Source of the DNA: JACCQS01 sp963766765
GTDB lineage: Bacteria > Actinomycetota > Actinomycetes > Mycobacteriales > Geodermatophilaceae
Assembly (NCBI GenBank): GCA_963766765.1
Contig: CAVYBR010000005.1
Coordinates: forward strand, 124,001 to 188,000
Reading direction: 5' to 3'
DNA length: 64,000 nucleotides
Below are positions 17,699-26,394 of the stretch, one piece after another. The translations under genes were made by a program, and so were the position numbers. A model generated the notes under the pieces. It was not told where the DNA came from and did not search any database. It saw only the letters and a list, made by a program, of their open reading frames with translations. The stretch's first letter is position 1. Each line of letters starts with the position of its first letter.

Positions 17699-18702
17699 GC
17701 CGGCCGCCCCGTCCGCCACGCATCGTCGCGCTCGGCGGCGGCCATGGTCTCGCGGCAACGCTCGGTGCGGCTCGGCAGTTGACCAGCGAACTCACCGCGA
17801 TCGTGACGGTTGCTGACGACGGGGGCTCCAGCGGACAGATCAGACGTGAGCTCGACGTCCTGCCGCCTGGTGATCTGCGCATGGCGCTGGCCGCGCTGGC
17901 TGGTTCGAATCCAGCCGACGAGGACATGGCGACGCTGCTGCAACATCGCTTCGGCGGCACCGGGGCACTGGCCGGTCACCCGGTCGGAAACCTGCTGCTG
18001 ACCGGACTGCTGGACGTCTTCGGTAGCGATCCGGTACGCGCGCTGGACGCGGCCGGCAGGTTGATCGGCGCGGTCGGGCGGGTGCTCCCGATGTCGACGA
18101 TCCCCTTGGAGATCACCGCGTGGGTGGACGATGTGGCAGCTACTGGTCCCGCGGCACGCAACCTCGTCCGAGGTCAGGTAGCGGTTGCCACGACTGCCGG
18201 CCGCGTGCGCTCTGTGCAACTCGTTCCCGAGGCTCCGCCGGCGTGTGTCGAAGCCGTCGCCGCGGTGGGGAGCGCCGACCTGGTCGTCCTCGGACCCGGC
18301 TCATGGTTCACCTCGGTCATTCCGCATGTCCTCGTCCCTGACTTACTCCAGGCGTTGGAGCGAACACCCGCGTATGTGGTCGTCGTGCTCAATCTGGAAC
18401 CGCAGGCCGGCGAGACCGAGGGCTTCTCTCCCCAGGAGCACCTCAGCGTGCTCCGGGCACATGCGCCGGGGCTCCCCGTACACACGGTTCTGGCCGATTC
18501 GACGAGGGTTGTTGACCGCCGTGGTCTATTGAATGCCGTGCAGGCATTGCAGAACGACGGCGGGCCGGACCCCCGACTCGTACTCCGTCCCGTCGCCGTG
18601 TCAGGCGCCGAAGACCGGCACGACCCACAACTGCTGGCAGCAGCGTTGGATCAGGTCATCACATGCACGACCCAGGCAGAGGAGCTACCCGCATGGCCAT
18701 GA
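17695..18702 (+). CDS. yvcK: YvcK/CofD-like gluconeogenesis factor
   Basis: Protein of 335 residues with the CofD-like fold. Motifs are ALGGGHGL at the N-terminus, VTVADDGGSSG, PPGDLRMAL, HRFGG and GHPVGNLLL, then VVLGPGSWFTSVIPHVL. YvcK family proteins bind UDP-sugars and are required for growth on gluconeogenic carbon and for cell shape in several bacteria. It overlaps rapZ (ATGA) and whiA, so the three are co-translated. Confidence 0.94.
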   Translation: MSRPPRPPRIVALGGGHGLAATLGAARQLTSELTAIVTVADDGGSSGQIRRELDVLPPGDLRMALAALAGSNPADEDMATLLQHRFGGTGALAGHPVGNLLLTGLLDVFGSDPVRALDAAGRLIGAVGRVLPMSTIPLEITAWVDDVAATGPAARNLVRGQVAVATTAGRVRSVQLVPEAPPACVEAVAAVGSADLVVLGPGSWFTSVIPHVLVPDLLQALERTPAYVVVVLNLEPQAGETEGFSPQEHLSVLRAHAPGLPVHTVLADSTRVVDRRGLLNAVQALQNDGGPDPRLVLRPVAVSGAEDRHDPQLLAAALDQVITCTTQAEELPAWP

Positions 18703-19673
18703 CCGCCCAGGTCAAGGACGAACTCTCGCGCGTGCCGGTCACCAAGTCCTGCTGCCGCAAGGCTGAACTGACCTCGCTGTTGCGCTTCTCGGGTGGGCTG
18801 CACATCGTCGGCGGTCGGGTGGTCATCGAGGCTGAACTCGACACTGCCTCGGTCGCCCGACGGGTCCGCCGTGATGTCAGCGAGCTGTTCGGTTACGCCA
18901 GCGGGATCTCGGTCCTGTCCGGTGGCAACCTCCGCAAGGGCCCGCGCTACCTGGTTCGGATCGTCAAGCACGGGGAAGGGCTGGCTCGCCAGACCGGCCT
19001 CGTGGACATGCGAGGCCGGCCCGTGCGCGGACTGCCGCCGACCGTGGTCTCGGGCGGGGTCTGTTGCTCGGAGGCTGCGTGGCGCGGGGCATTTCTGGCG
19101 CACGGTTCGCTCACCGAGCCGGGGCGCTCCTCGTCCATGGAGGTGACCTGCCCAGGGCCTGAGGCCGCCATGGCGCTGGTCGGAGCCGCCCGGCGCCTCG
19201 GAGTCTCCGCGAAGAGTCGCGAGGTCCGTGGCGCCGACCGGGTCGTGATCCGCGACGGCGACGCCATCGGTGCCTTGCTGACCCGGCTCGGGGCACACGA
19301 CGCGGTGCTTGCCTGGGAAGAACAGCGGATGCGCCGCGAAGTCCGGGCAACGGCCAACCGCCTGGCCAACTTCGACGATGCCAACCTGCGTCGATCGGCG
19401 CGGGCCGCGGTCGCTGCCGGGGCTCGGGTGAGTCGCGCGCTGGAATTGCTCGGCGATGATGCCCCAGATCATCTGCTCGTGGCTGGACGGCTCCGGGTCG
19501 AACACGGGCAGGCCTCCCTGGAAGAACTCGGTCAACTCGCCAACCCACCGATGACCAAGGACGCCGTCGCCGGACGGATTCGGCGGTTGCTCGCGATGGC
19601 TGACAAGAAGGCCCGCGACCTCGGCGTCCCCAACACCGAATCGGCAGTCACCGCGGAGATGCTCGCGCCCTAG
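18693..19673 (+). CDS. whiA: WhiA DNA-binding protein
   Basis: Regulator of 326 residues with a LAGLIDADG-like N-terminal domain and a C-terminal helix-turn-helix (SLEELGQLANPPMTKDAVAGRIRRLL). In actinobacteria WhiA controls sporulation or division genes together with WhiB. The conserved core REVRATANRLANFDDANLRRSA is present. The start MAMTAQVKDEL matches family members and has AGAGGAG eight bases upstream, so it is preferred over the ATG six bases later that would give an ATGA overlap with yvcK. Confidence 0.96.
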   Translation: MAMTAQVKDELSRVPVTKSCCRKAELTSLLRFSGGLHIVGGRVVIEAELDTASVARRVRRDVSELFGYASGISVLSGGNLRKGPRYLVRIVKHGEGLARQTGLVDMRGRPVRGLPPTVVSGGVCCSEAAWRGAFLAHGSLTEPGRSSSMEVTCPGPEAAMALVGAARRLGVSAKSREVRGADRVVIRDGDAIGALLTRLGAHDAVLAWEEQRMRREVRATANRLANFDDANLRRSARAAVAAGARVSRALELLGDDAPDHLLVAGRLRVEHGQASLEELGQLANPPMTKDAVAGRIRRLLAMADKKARDLGVPNTESAVTAEMLAP

Positions 19674-19760
19674 CAGCGATCCACGGCGCCGAAGCAGGTC
19701 ACAGATCCGCTCTCGATAGGGTTTTGGGCGCAGGTGTTGCGTTTGACGAAGGGAATGGCA

Positions 19761-20762
19761 GTGACAGTCCGAGTAGGCATCAACGGCTTCGGTCGGATCG
19801 GTCGCAACTTCTGGCGCGCCGTCGCAGCAGAAGGCCATGACATCGAGATCGTCGCGGCCAACGACCTCGGCGACGTCGCCACGATGGCGCACCTGCTTGC
19901 CTATGACAGCGTTGGGGGTCGGCTCGGCAAGGAGGTCAACGTCGTCGACGACGGGATCGAGATCGACGGCAAGACCCTGAAGATCCTCGCCGAACGGGAT
20001 CCCGGTGCACTTCCCTGGGGCGACCTCGGCGTGGACATCGTCATCGAGTCGACCGGGTTCTTCACCGATGCAGACAAGGCGCGGGCACACGTGGATCAGG
20101 GGGGTGCCCGGAAGGTCATCATCTCCGCGCCGGCCAAGGGCGAGGACCTGACCGTCGTCCTCGGCGCGAACGAGGATCAGTACGACGGCAGCCAGGTCAT
20201 CATCTCCAACGCCTCGTGCACCACGAATTGCCTTGCACCCCTTGCGAAGGTGTTGCACGACAACTTCACGATCGAGCGCGGTCTGATGACCACGATCCAT
20301 GCCTATACCGCCGACCAGAACCTGCAGGACGGGCCGCACAAGGATCTGCGCCGGGCGCGCGCGGCGGCGCTCAACATCGTCCCGACCTCGACCGGGGCGG
20401 CCAAGGCGATCGGTCTGGTCCTTCCCGACCTGAAAGGCCGGCTGGACGGCTACGCACTGCGCGTGCCGGTCCCGACCGGGTCGGTCACCGATCTCACCGT
20501 GACCCTCGGCACCGAGGCGGACATCGAGACGATCAACGCCGCGTACAAGGCGGCCGCGGATGGTCCCTTGAAGGGAATCCTGCGCTACAGCGAGGCCCCG
20601 ATCGTCTCGTCCGACATCGTGCACGATCCGGCTTCGTGCATTTACGACTCGCCACTGACGAAAGTCACGGGCAATCAGGTCAAGGTCGTGGGTTGGTATG
20701 ACAACGAGTGGGGCTATTCCTGCCGGTTGGCCGACCTCACCGTCCTCGTCGGATCCAAGTAA
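19761..20762 (+). CDS. gap: Glyceraldehyde-3-phosphate dehydrogenase, type I
   Basis: Glycolytic enzyme of 333 residues that oxidises glyceraldehyde 3-phosphate with NAD. The N-terminus VRVGINGFGRIGRN binds NAD and the catalytic Cys is in SNASCTTNCLAPL (about residue 152). The C-terminus WYDNEWGYSCR is typical. The GTG start gives the common MTVRVGINGFG and sits six bases after GAAGGGA; an ATG six bases earlier (19755) would leave no room for that site. It leads a gap-pgk-tpiA operon directly after whiA. A TAGGGT at 19717-19722 may be the -10. Confidence 0.96.
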   Translation: MTVRVGINGFGRIGRNFWRAVAAEGHDIEIVAANDLGDVATMAHLLAYDSVGGRLGKEVNVVDDGIEIDGKTLKILAERDPGALPWGDLGVDIVIESTGFFTDADKARAHVDQGGARKVIISAPAKGEDLTVVLGANEDQYDGSQVIISNASCTTNCLAPLAKVLHDNFTIERGLMTTIHAYTADQNLQDGPHKDLRRARAAALNIVPTSTGAAKAIGLVLPDLKGRLDGYALRVPVPTGSVTDLTVTLGTEADIETINAAYKAAADGPLKGILRYSEAPIVSSDIVHDPASCIYDSPLTKVTGNQVKVVGWYDNEWGYSCRLADLTVLVGSK

Positions 20763-20773
20763 GTCGGCGCCGA

Positions 20774-21991
20774 GTGCGCTCTCTGTCTGACCTCATCTCC
20801 GACGGCGTCGAGGGCAAGCGGGTCCTGGTCCGCTCGGACCTGAACGTGCCGCTCGACACCTCCACCGGTAACCCGATCATCACCGACGACGGCCGGATCA
20901 GGGCCAGCGTCCCGGTTCTCAGCAAGCTGAGAGAAGCCGGCGCCCGGGTGATCGTGGTCGCGCACCTGGGCCGGCCCAAGGAAGGCCCGGACCCGGCGCT
21001 GTCGTTGTCACCGGTAGCAGCCCGACTTGGCGAACTCTTGGACACCGAGGTGCGGCTTTCCAGTGACGTCGCCGGTCCGGACAGTCGCGCACAAGCCGAG
21101 GCTTTGACCGACGGTGCTGTTCTGTTGCTCGAGAACGTGCGCTTCGAACCGGCCGAGACCAGTAAGGACGACGCGGTACGGGGGGCTCTTGCTGATCGCC
21201 TCGCCGCGCTCGCCGACGCCTATGTCGACGACGCGTTCGGCGCGGTCCACCGCAAGCACGCAAGCGTGTACGACATCGCCCTCCGGCTGCCACACGCAGC
21301 CGGTGACCTGGTTCGGGCCGAGGTCGAGGTCCTCAGCAGGTTGACGGGGGATCCCGACCGGCCGTACGTGGTCGTCCTGGGCGGATCAAAGGTCTCCGAC
21401 AAACTCCCAGTGATCCAGGCCCTGCTGCCGAAGGTCGACCGATTGCTGATCGGCGGCGGAATGTGCTTCACCTTCCTCTCGGCGCAGGGCCACGACGTCG
21501 GCGGTTCGCTCCTGGAGGCAGATCAGGTCGAGACCTGCCGTGGACTGCTGGACGAAGCCGGCGATCGCATCGTCCTACCCGTTGACATCGTCGTCGCCGA
21601 GGCCATGGTCGCCGACGCCCAACTCCAGGCGGTGCCAGCCGACCAGATTCCCGGCGATCGCAAGGGCCTGGACATCGGCCCACGCACCGTGTCGCTCTTC
21701 GCCGAACACCTGGCCGTGGCCAAGACCGTCTTCTGGAACGGGCCGATGGGGGTCTTCGAGCTGGCACCGTTCGCAGCCGGGACCCGCGGCATTGCGCAGG
21801 CAGTCGCCGAGGTGGACGGCCTGACCGTGGTCGGCGGTGGCGACTCAGCCGCGGCGGTGCGTCAACTCGGTCTCGACGAATCGGCCTATTCGCATATCAG
21901 CACCGGCGGCGGGGCCTCGCTGGAATATCTTGAGGGCAAGCAACTCCCGGGTCTGGCCGTGCTCGAAGAGGGCGGAGGGTCGGGACGATGA
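20774..21991 (+). CDS. pgk: Phosphoglycerate kinase
   Basis: Converts 1,3-bisphosphoglycerate to 3-phosphoglycerate with ATP formation. The protein has 405 residues. Motifs: RVLVRSDLNVPLD near the N-terminus, LGRPK, LLENVRFEPAE, VLGGSKVSDKLPVI, and the C-terminal nucleotide loop VVGGGDSAAAV followed by HISTGGGASLEYLEG. The GTG start lies 11 bp after gap. The stop overlaps tpiA (ATGA). Confidence 0.97.
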   Translation: MRSLSDLISDGVEGKRVLVRSDLNVPLDTSTGNPIITDDGRIRASVPVLSKLREAGARVIVVAHLGRPKEGPDPALSLSPVAARLGELLDTEVRLSSDVAGPDSRAQAEALTDGAVLLLENVRFEPAETSKDDAVRGALADRLAALADAYVDDAFGAVHRKHASVYDIALRLPHAAGDLVRAEVEVLSRLTGDPDRPYVVVLGGSKVSDKLPVIQALLPKVDRLLIGGGMCFTFLSAQGHDVGGSLLEADQVETCRGLLDEAGDRIVLPVDIVVAEAMVADAQLQAVPADQIPGDRKGLDIGPRTVSLFAEHLAVAKTVFWNGPMGVFELAPFAAGTRGIAQAVAEVDGLTVVGGGDSAAAVRQLGLDESAYSHISTGGGASLEYLEGKQLPGLAVLEEGGGSGR

Positions 21992-22776
21992 CCGCCAAGC
22001 CCGTTCGGCGTCCCCTGATCGCCGGCAACTGGAAGATGAACCTCACCCACCTCGAGGGTATTGCGCTCGTCCAGAAACTCGCATTCAGCCTCACCGAGAA
22101 GGAATTCCAGAAGGTCGAGGTGATCGTCCTCCCGCCTTTCATCACGCTCCGCTCTGTGCAGACTCTCGTGGACGGCGACAAGATCTCGATCGGATATGGC
22201 GCCCAGGACCTGTCCCAGCACGCGAAGGGTGCCTACACGGGGGACATCAGCGGACTCATGCTGGCCGCTTTGAAGTGCACCTATGTGCTCGTCGGGCACT
22301 CCGAGCGCCGCGAGCACCACCACGAGGACGATGCCCTGGTCAACGCAAAGATCCGTGCTGCTCGATCGGTGGACCTGTTGCCGATCCTGTGCCTCGGGGA
22401 GGGCCTGGTGATTCGGCAGGCCGGAACCCACATCCAGCACTGCCTGGATCAGCTCGACGCCGGGCTCTTCGGTCTGTCGGCCGCCGAGCTCGGTGAGTTC
22501 GTCATCGCCTACGAGCCGATCTGGGCAATCGGCACCGGGGAGGTGGCCACCCCGGATGACGCCCAGGAGGTCTGCCGGGCGCTGCGGGGCAGGCTCGAAG
22601 AGCTGTACGGCGCGGACGTCGCCGGAACAACGCGTATTCTCTACGGCGGTTCGGTCAAGGCAGACAACGCCGAGGGCATCTTCGCCCAGCCGGACGTCGA
22701 CGGCGGGCTCGTGGGTGGCGCCAGTATTCAGGCCGAGGAGTTCGCCGCGATCTGCCAAGCCGGCGTCCGCACCTGA
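21988..22776 (+). CDS. tpiA: Triosephosphate isomerase
   Basis: Interconverts dihydroxyacetone phosphate and glyceraldehyde 3-phosphate. The protein has 262 residues. Active-site elements: AGNWKMN (Lys), LVGHSERREH (His), the catalytic Glu in AYEPIWAIGTG, and the phosphate-binding YGGSVKADNA and GGASI. Four-base overlap with pgk. A 49-bp gap separates it from the next gene. Confidence 0.97.
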   Translation: MTAKPVRRPLIAGNWKMNLTHLEGIALVQKLAFSLTEKEFQKVEVIVLPPFITLRSVQTLVDGDKISIGYGAQDLSQHAKGAYTGDISGLMLAALKCTYVLVGHSERREHHHEDDALVNAKIRAARSVDLLPILCLGEGLVIRQAGTHIQHCLDQLDAGLFGLSAAELGEFVIAYEPIWAIGTGEVATPDDAQEVCRALRGRLEELYGADVAGTTRILYGGSVKADNAEGIFAQPDVDGGLVGGASIQAEEFAAICQAGVRT

Positions 22777-22825
22777 CTCTCCGAGGCCAACCAGGTCTGG
22801 TGCACAGTTCCGAGGAAAGGCAGGA

Positions 22826-24586
22826 ATGACCGCGAGGCGAGCGCATGGTGGCGTCGCTTCCCGCTCGGTAGCGCTTCTCCTGGCGACCGTCGTCCTCCTC
22901 GGTGCCTGCTCCTCCGGTGATCCGATGATCCAGGTGACGGCGAACGCGCCCGTCGCAGTCCAGGACGCGGCGGTGTCGGGGACGCGGGCACCCTCGACGG
23001 AGTCCGGGGGCACGCTGCGCATGGTCGCTCCGGCCGTCGACAGCCTCGATCCGGCGAGGTCGTACCTTCCCTGGGTCTGGAATCTGATGCGCCTCTACAC
23101 GCGCACGCTGGTCACCTACGAATCCGCGGCCGGCGCGGCCGGCGCCGAGCTCGTGCCGGACCTCGCCACCGACCTTGGAGTGCCCACCGACAACAACCAG
23201 ACCTGGACCTACACGCTCAAGCCGGGAGTCCTGTTCGAGAACGGTCGGCCGATCACGGCTGCGGACATCAAGTACGGCATCGAGCGATCCTTCGCATCCG
23301 AGGTCATCGTCGGTGGGCCGCTCTACGTGGTCTCGTTGCTCGACGATCCCGAGGCGCCCTACCCCGGTCCGTACTTCGTCCCCGAGATCGGCGCGCCGCC
23401 GACGTTGCACAGCATCGAGACACCGGATGACTCAACCCTGGTGTTCCATCTGAACCGGCCCTACGCCGCCTTCGACGAGGTGATGGCCTTGCCGTCGTCC
23501 GGCCCGGTCCCGGTCGAGGCCGACACCGGCGCCGACTACGGTCTGGCCCCGCATTCCTCCGGGCCGTACCGAGTCACCTCCATCGATCCGGTCACCGGGA
23601 TCGTGCTGGAGCGCAACACTCACTGGGATCAGTCCACCGACGAGGTGCGCACTGCTCGGCCCGATCGAGTGGAGGTGCACACGGGGTTGGCATCGGTCGA
23701 ACGCGATCAGCGAGTCCTCGGTGGTTCGGCCGACCTCGACCTCGGCGGTGGTGTGGCGCCCGAGTCGCTGGATCGCGTGCTGGATGACGACCTGATCGCG
23801 CAGCGCACCGACGAGATTGCGACCGGCGCGGTGCAGTTGCTCGCCATGCCGGCAACAATTGCCCCCTTCGACAACCCAGCCTGTCGGCTGGCGGTGGCCG
23901 CCGCGGTGGATGTGTCGGCGATCCAGGAGGCACTCGGTGGAGAGCGATTGGCGCAACCGCCGCGTGGTCTCTGGCCGAGCACCGTGACCGGAAATATGCC
24001 CGCAGTGAGCACAGCTCCGCCCGTGGATGTCACGGAGGTCCGCCGTCAGTTGACGGCCTGCGGGTTGCCGGACGGCTTCAGTACGGTCATCGCCGCCCCA
24101 AACCAGGCGCGTTCTCTGGCCGTCGCTGACGTGATCAAGGGCAACCTGGCTGCCGTGGGGATCGAGGCGACCGTGGCGGGATTGGACCCGGCAACCTATT
24201 ACGCGGCCGATATCGGATCCCCGGAGTCGGTTGCGGCCAACGGGTACGGCATCCTCTTGACGCGCTGGAGTGCGGACTTTCCGGATCCCGCGTCGTTCCT
24301 TGGCCCGCTCGTGGACGGCCGTGAGATCACCGCTGCCGGCAACACCAACGTTGCCCAGCTCAATGACCCGACCATCAACGGTCTGGTCGATGTCGCGTAC
24401 GCCGCGCCTGAAGCAGCAGCGGCACTGACCGCCTGGGAGACCGTGGCCCAGACCGTGACCGGGGGTGGGTCCTACGTGCCGGTCGTGGAAGAGCGAACGG
24501 TGCTGCTGGCCGGCGAACGCCTGCGCAACGCGGTGGTGCACTGGGCCTATGGCGGTTACGACCTCGCAACGGTCGCGGTCCGGTGA
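22826..24586 (+). CDS. ABC transporter solute-binding lipoprotein (SBP family 5)
   Basis: Extracytoplasmic binding protein of 586 residues. A lipoprotein signal with lipobox LLGAC lies near residue 30, followed by a Ser-rich start. Family-5 features are present: DSLDPARSYLPWV, TYTLKPGVLFENGRPITAADIKYGIERSF and late GYGILLTRWSADFPDPASFL. It probably binds peptides or similar solutes. No permease or ATPase genes lie next to it, so its transporter must be encoded elsewhere. The start ATG is preceded by AAAGGCAGGA. Confidence 0.88.
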   Translation: MTARRAHGGVASRSVALLLATVVLLGACSSGDPMIQVTANAPVAVQDAAVSGTRAPSTESGGTLRMVAPAVDSLDPARSYLPWVWNLMRLYTRTLVTYESAAGAAGAELVPDLATDLGVPTDNNQTWTYTLKPGVLFENGRPITAADIKYGIERSFASEVIVGGPLYVVSLLDDPEAPYPGPYFVPEIGAPPTLHSIETPDDSTLVFHLNRPYAAFDEVMALPSSGPVPVEADTGADYGLAPHSSGPYRVTSIDPVTGIVLERNTHWDQSTDEVRTARPDRVEVHTGLASVERDQRVLGGSADLDLGGGVAPESLDRVLDDDLIAQRTDEIATGAVQLLAMPATIAPFDNPACRLAVAAAVDVSAIQEALGGERLAQPPRGLWPSTVTGNMPAVSTAPPVDVTEVRRQLTACGLPDGFSTVIAAPNQARSLAVADVIKGNLAAVGIEATVAGLDPATYYAADIGSPESVAANGYGILLTRWSADFPDPASFLGPLVDGREITAAGNTNVAQLNDPTINGLVDVAYAAPEAAAALTAWETVAQTVTGGGSYVPVVEERTVLLAGERLRNAVVHWAYGGYDLATVAVR

Positions 24587-24641
24587 CGTCGACTGAGGAC
24601 CAGGCGCCATGGGCCTGACGGAGGCCGCCAGGGGCATTGAC

Positions 24642-24647
24642 TACCCT
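24642..24647 (+). promoter_or_regulatory. -10 element of leaderless secG
   Basis: TACCCT is followed by eight bases and the secG GTG start. There is no ribosome binding site, consistent with a leaderless transcript. Confidence 0.55.
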
Positions 24648-24655
24648 GGCCTCTT

Positions 24656-24904
24656 GTGAAGCTGCTTCTGACGATCGTGCTGGTGATTACCAGCCTCCTA
24701 CTGATCGTCCTCATCCTCTTGCACCGGGGCCGCGGGGGCGGATTGTCATCCATGTTCGGTGGTGCGGCGAGCGCCTCCCTGTCTGGATCCACCGTCGTCG
24801 AGAAGAATCTGAATCGTCTGACGGTGTTCGTCGCCATCGCGTGGAGTGCGTCCATCATCGCTCTCGGCATCTTGCTCAAGGTGCCTGACGTGCCCACTTC
24901 GTAA
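24656..24904 (+). CDS. secG: Preprotein translocase subunit SecG
   Basis: Small membrane subunit of the SecYEG channel, 82 residues. Two hydrophobic helices flank the conserved LLHRGRGGGLSSMFGG segment. Length and layout are normal for actinobacterial SecG. It follows the tpiA region, a location seen in many bacteria. Confidence 0.93.
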   Translation: MKLLLTIVLVITSLLLIVLILLHRGRGGGLSSMFGGAASASLSGSTVVEKNLNRLTVFVAIAWSASIIALGILLKVPDVPTS

Positions 24905-24954
24905 CCCAGAGTCACGCCCGGGTCGCTTTCATAGGCGTCCGGACGCACTGGTCG

Positions 24955-24960
24955 TAGGAT
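24955..24960 (+). promoter_or_regulatory. Candidate -10 element of rbpA
   Basis: TAGGAT lies about 30 bp upstream of the rbpA start, leaving a short leader that contains the GAAAGGGA ribosome binding site. No clear -35 is visible. Confidence 0.4.
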
Positions 24961-24989
24961 CGCGACAAAGCTCATCGACGAAAGGGAAC

Positions 24990-25337
24990 ATGCACGTGGC
25001 CGGTGGCAGTGCGATCCGCGGAAGCCGGGTCGGTTCGGGACCGATGGGTGAGGCAGAACGAGGGGAGTCTGCGCCACGAACCAGGATTCCGTTCTGGTGT
25101 GCCAATGGACACGAGTCGCGTCCCGCGTTTGCTCACGACGCCGCAGTTCCCGATCACTGGGACTGTGCTCGCTGTGGCCTGCCGGCCGGCAGGGAGCAGA
25201 CCGCCCCTCCACCGGCACCACGAAATGAGCCGTACAAGACCCATCTCGCCTACGTCCGTGAGCGCCGCTCCGACGAGGACGGCGAGGCAATCCTGCAAGA
25301 GGCGTTGAACAAACTCCGCGAGCGCCGCGGCGGCTGA
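24990..25337 (+). CDS. rbpA: RNA polymerase-binding protein RbpA
   Basis: Actinobacterial transcription factor that binds the principal sigma factor and RNA polymerase and helps open-complex formation. The protein has 115 residues: N-terminal tail with AIRGSRVGSG, a zinc-ribbon-like core with WCANGHE and HWDCARCG (Cys/His and Cys-x2-Cys), a basic linker and the C-terminal sigma-interaction helix THLAYVRERRSDEDGEAILQ. The ATG is used; a GTG two codons later is also possible given the AAAGGGA position. Presence of this gene supports actinobacterial origin. Confidence 0.92.
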   Translation: MHVAGGSAIRGSRVGSGPMGEAERGESAPRTRIPFWCANGHESRPAFAHDAAVPDHWDCARCGLPAGREQTAPPPAPRNEPYKTHLAYVRERRSDEDGEAILQEALNKLRERRGG

Positions 25338-25362
25338 ACTGGCCGACCCGCTGAAGTCGACA

Positions 25363-25596
25363 GTGTCGATCGGGCCGGCCGACGTGGGCACACGGGTGGT
25401 CGTGCGCCGTGCGCTGCCCGGCCGGACCGGACCCACCGGGGGACAGGCCTACGCCGACGTCCTGGGGATTCTCGAGGACTGGCAAGCGAATGCTCTGGTT
25501 GTTCGCCGGGCCGACGACTCATTGGTCGAGATCCCGCTCGGCGAGGTGTTCCGGGCAAAGCGCATCCCGCCGCCCCCGAGCCGTCGCCCGGGCTGA
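25363..25596 (+). CDS. Small SH3-like domain protein (resembles the N-terminal domain of Rv0428c-type acetyltransferases)
   Basis: Protein of 77 residues starting with GTG 25 bp after rbpA. The pattern DVGTRVVVRRAL, YADVLGILEDWQ, VVRRADDSLVEIPLGEV and the final KRIPPPP resembles the SH3-like module that precedes a GNAT domain in some actinobacterial proteins; here it stands alone. No ribosome binding site is obvious. The function is unknown; binding of a protein or nucleic acid partner is only a guess. The gene is convergent with pgl, 15 bp away. Confidence 0.65.
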   Translation: MSIGPADVGTRVVVRRALPGRTGPTGGQAYADVLGILEDWQANALVVRRADDSLVEIPLGEVFRAKRIPPPPSRRPG

Positions 25597-25611
25597 GCAC
25601 CCTGCCGCGAC

Positions 25612-26394
25612 TCAGGCCAGCGGGAGGCGCAGCAAGCCGGACGGCAAGCCGGACGCCGCGGTCTTGTCGAGCAGCAACAGCGTGCGAACGCGGCCGACCG
25701 CACCGGCGGCGGGGATCTGTACGGGGCCGCCGCCACTGACCGCAAGGCCGACCGCCTTGGCTTTGGCAGTGCCGCAGGCCATCAGCCAGACCTCTGTGGC
25801 CGACGCGATGGCCGGGAACGTCAGCGTGATCCGAACCTTCGGGGGCTTCGGAGCCCCTTGCACGGCGACCACGCTGCGAGTTTCGTATGCGGCCGGCGAG
25901 CCGGGAAAGATCGACGCGACGTGGCCGTCCTCACCGATCCCGAGCAGGCATACATCGAAGCGCGGGACCGAGCCGTGGTCCTCCGGTCGGGCGGCGGCAG
26001 CCAACTGGTCGGCGTACCAATCCGCCGCGTCTTCCGGTTGCCCGGCGAAGCGCCCCTCGTCGGCCGGCATCGGATGCACTCGCTCGGGGGTCACGGGAAC
26101 GTGGTCGAGCAATGCGTCCCGGGCCTGGCGCTCGTTGCGCTCCGGGTCATCGCTCGGAAGAAATCGCTCGTCGCCCCACCAAACATCCACCCGGTCCCAC
26201 TGCACCGCATCCCGGGCCGGACTCTTGTGCAGCGCATCCAGGACGCTGACGCCGACGCCTCCGCCGGTCAGGGAGACACTGGCGAAGCCCCGTGCGCTCT
26301 GGGCATCGACCAACTTGGTGATCAGGCGAGCCGCCACGGCATCGGCGAGCAGATCCGGCGTCGCGTGAACGACGACTTCGGGGGAACGGCTCAT
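25612..26394 (-). CDS. pgl: 6-phosphogluconolactonase
   Basis: Hydrolyses 6-phosphogluconolactone in the oxidative pentose phosphate pathway. The protein has 260 residues of the DevB/NagB-like fold: SLTGGGVGVSVL near residue 40, VWWGDERFLPSDDPERN, and LLGIGEDGHVASIFPG near 150. It is the last gene of the tkt-tal-zwf-opcA-pgl operon and overlaps opcA by four bases. Confidence 0.95.
   Translation of the reverse strand: MSRSPEVVVHATPDLLADAVAARLITKLVDAQSARGFASVSLTGGGVGVSVLDALHKSPARDAVQWDRVDVWWGDERFLPSDDPERNERQARDALLDHVPVTPERVHPMPADEGRFAGQPEDAADWYADQLAAAARPEDHGSVPRFDVCLLGIGEDGHVASIFPGSPAAYETRSVVAVQGAPKPPKVRITLTFPAIASATEVWLMACGTAKAKAVGLAVSGGGPVQIPAAGAVGRVRTLLLLDKTAASGLPSGLLRLPLA

Noticed and set aside
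17899..17915. GCTGGTTCGAATCCAGC looks like the T arm of a tRNA.
   Set aside because: It lies inside the yvcK coding frame (AGSNPAD), and no acceptor, D or anticodon arm can be built around it.
18651..20624. 657-codon minus-strand open frame antisense to whiA and gap.
   Set aside because: Both sense genes are strongly conserved; the antisense product has low-complexity Arg/Gly/Asp composition.
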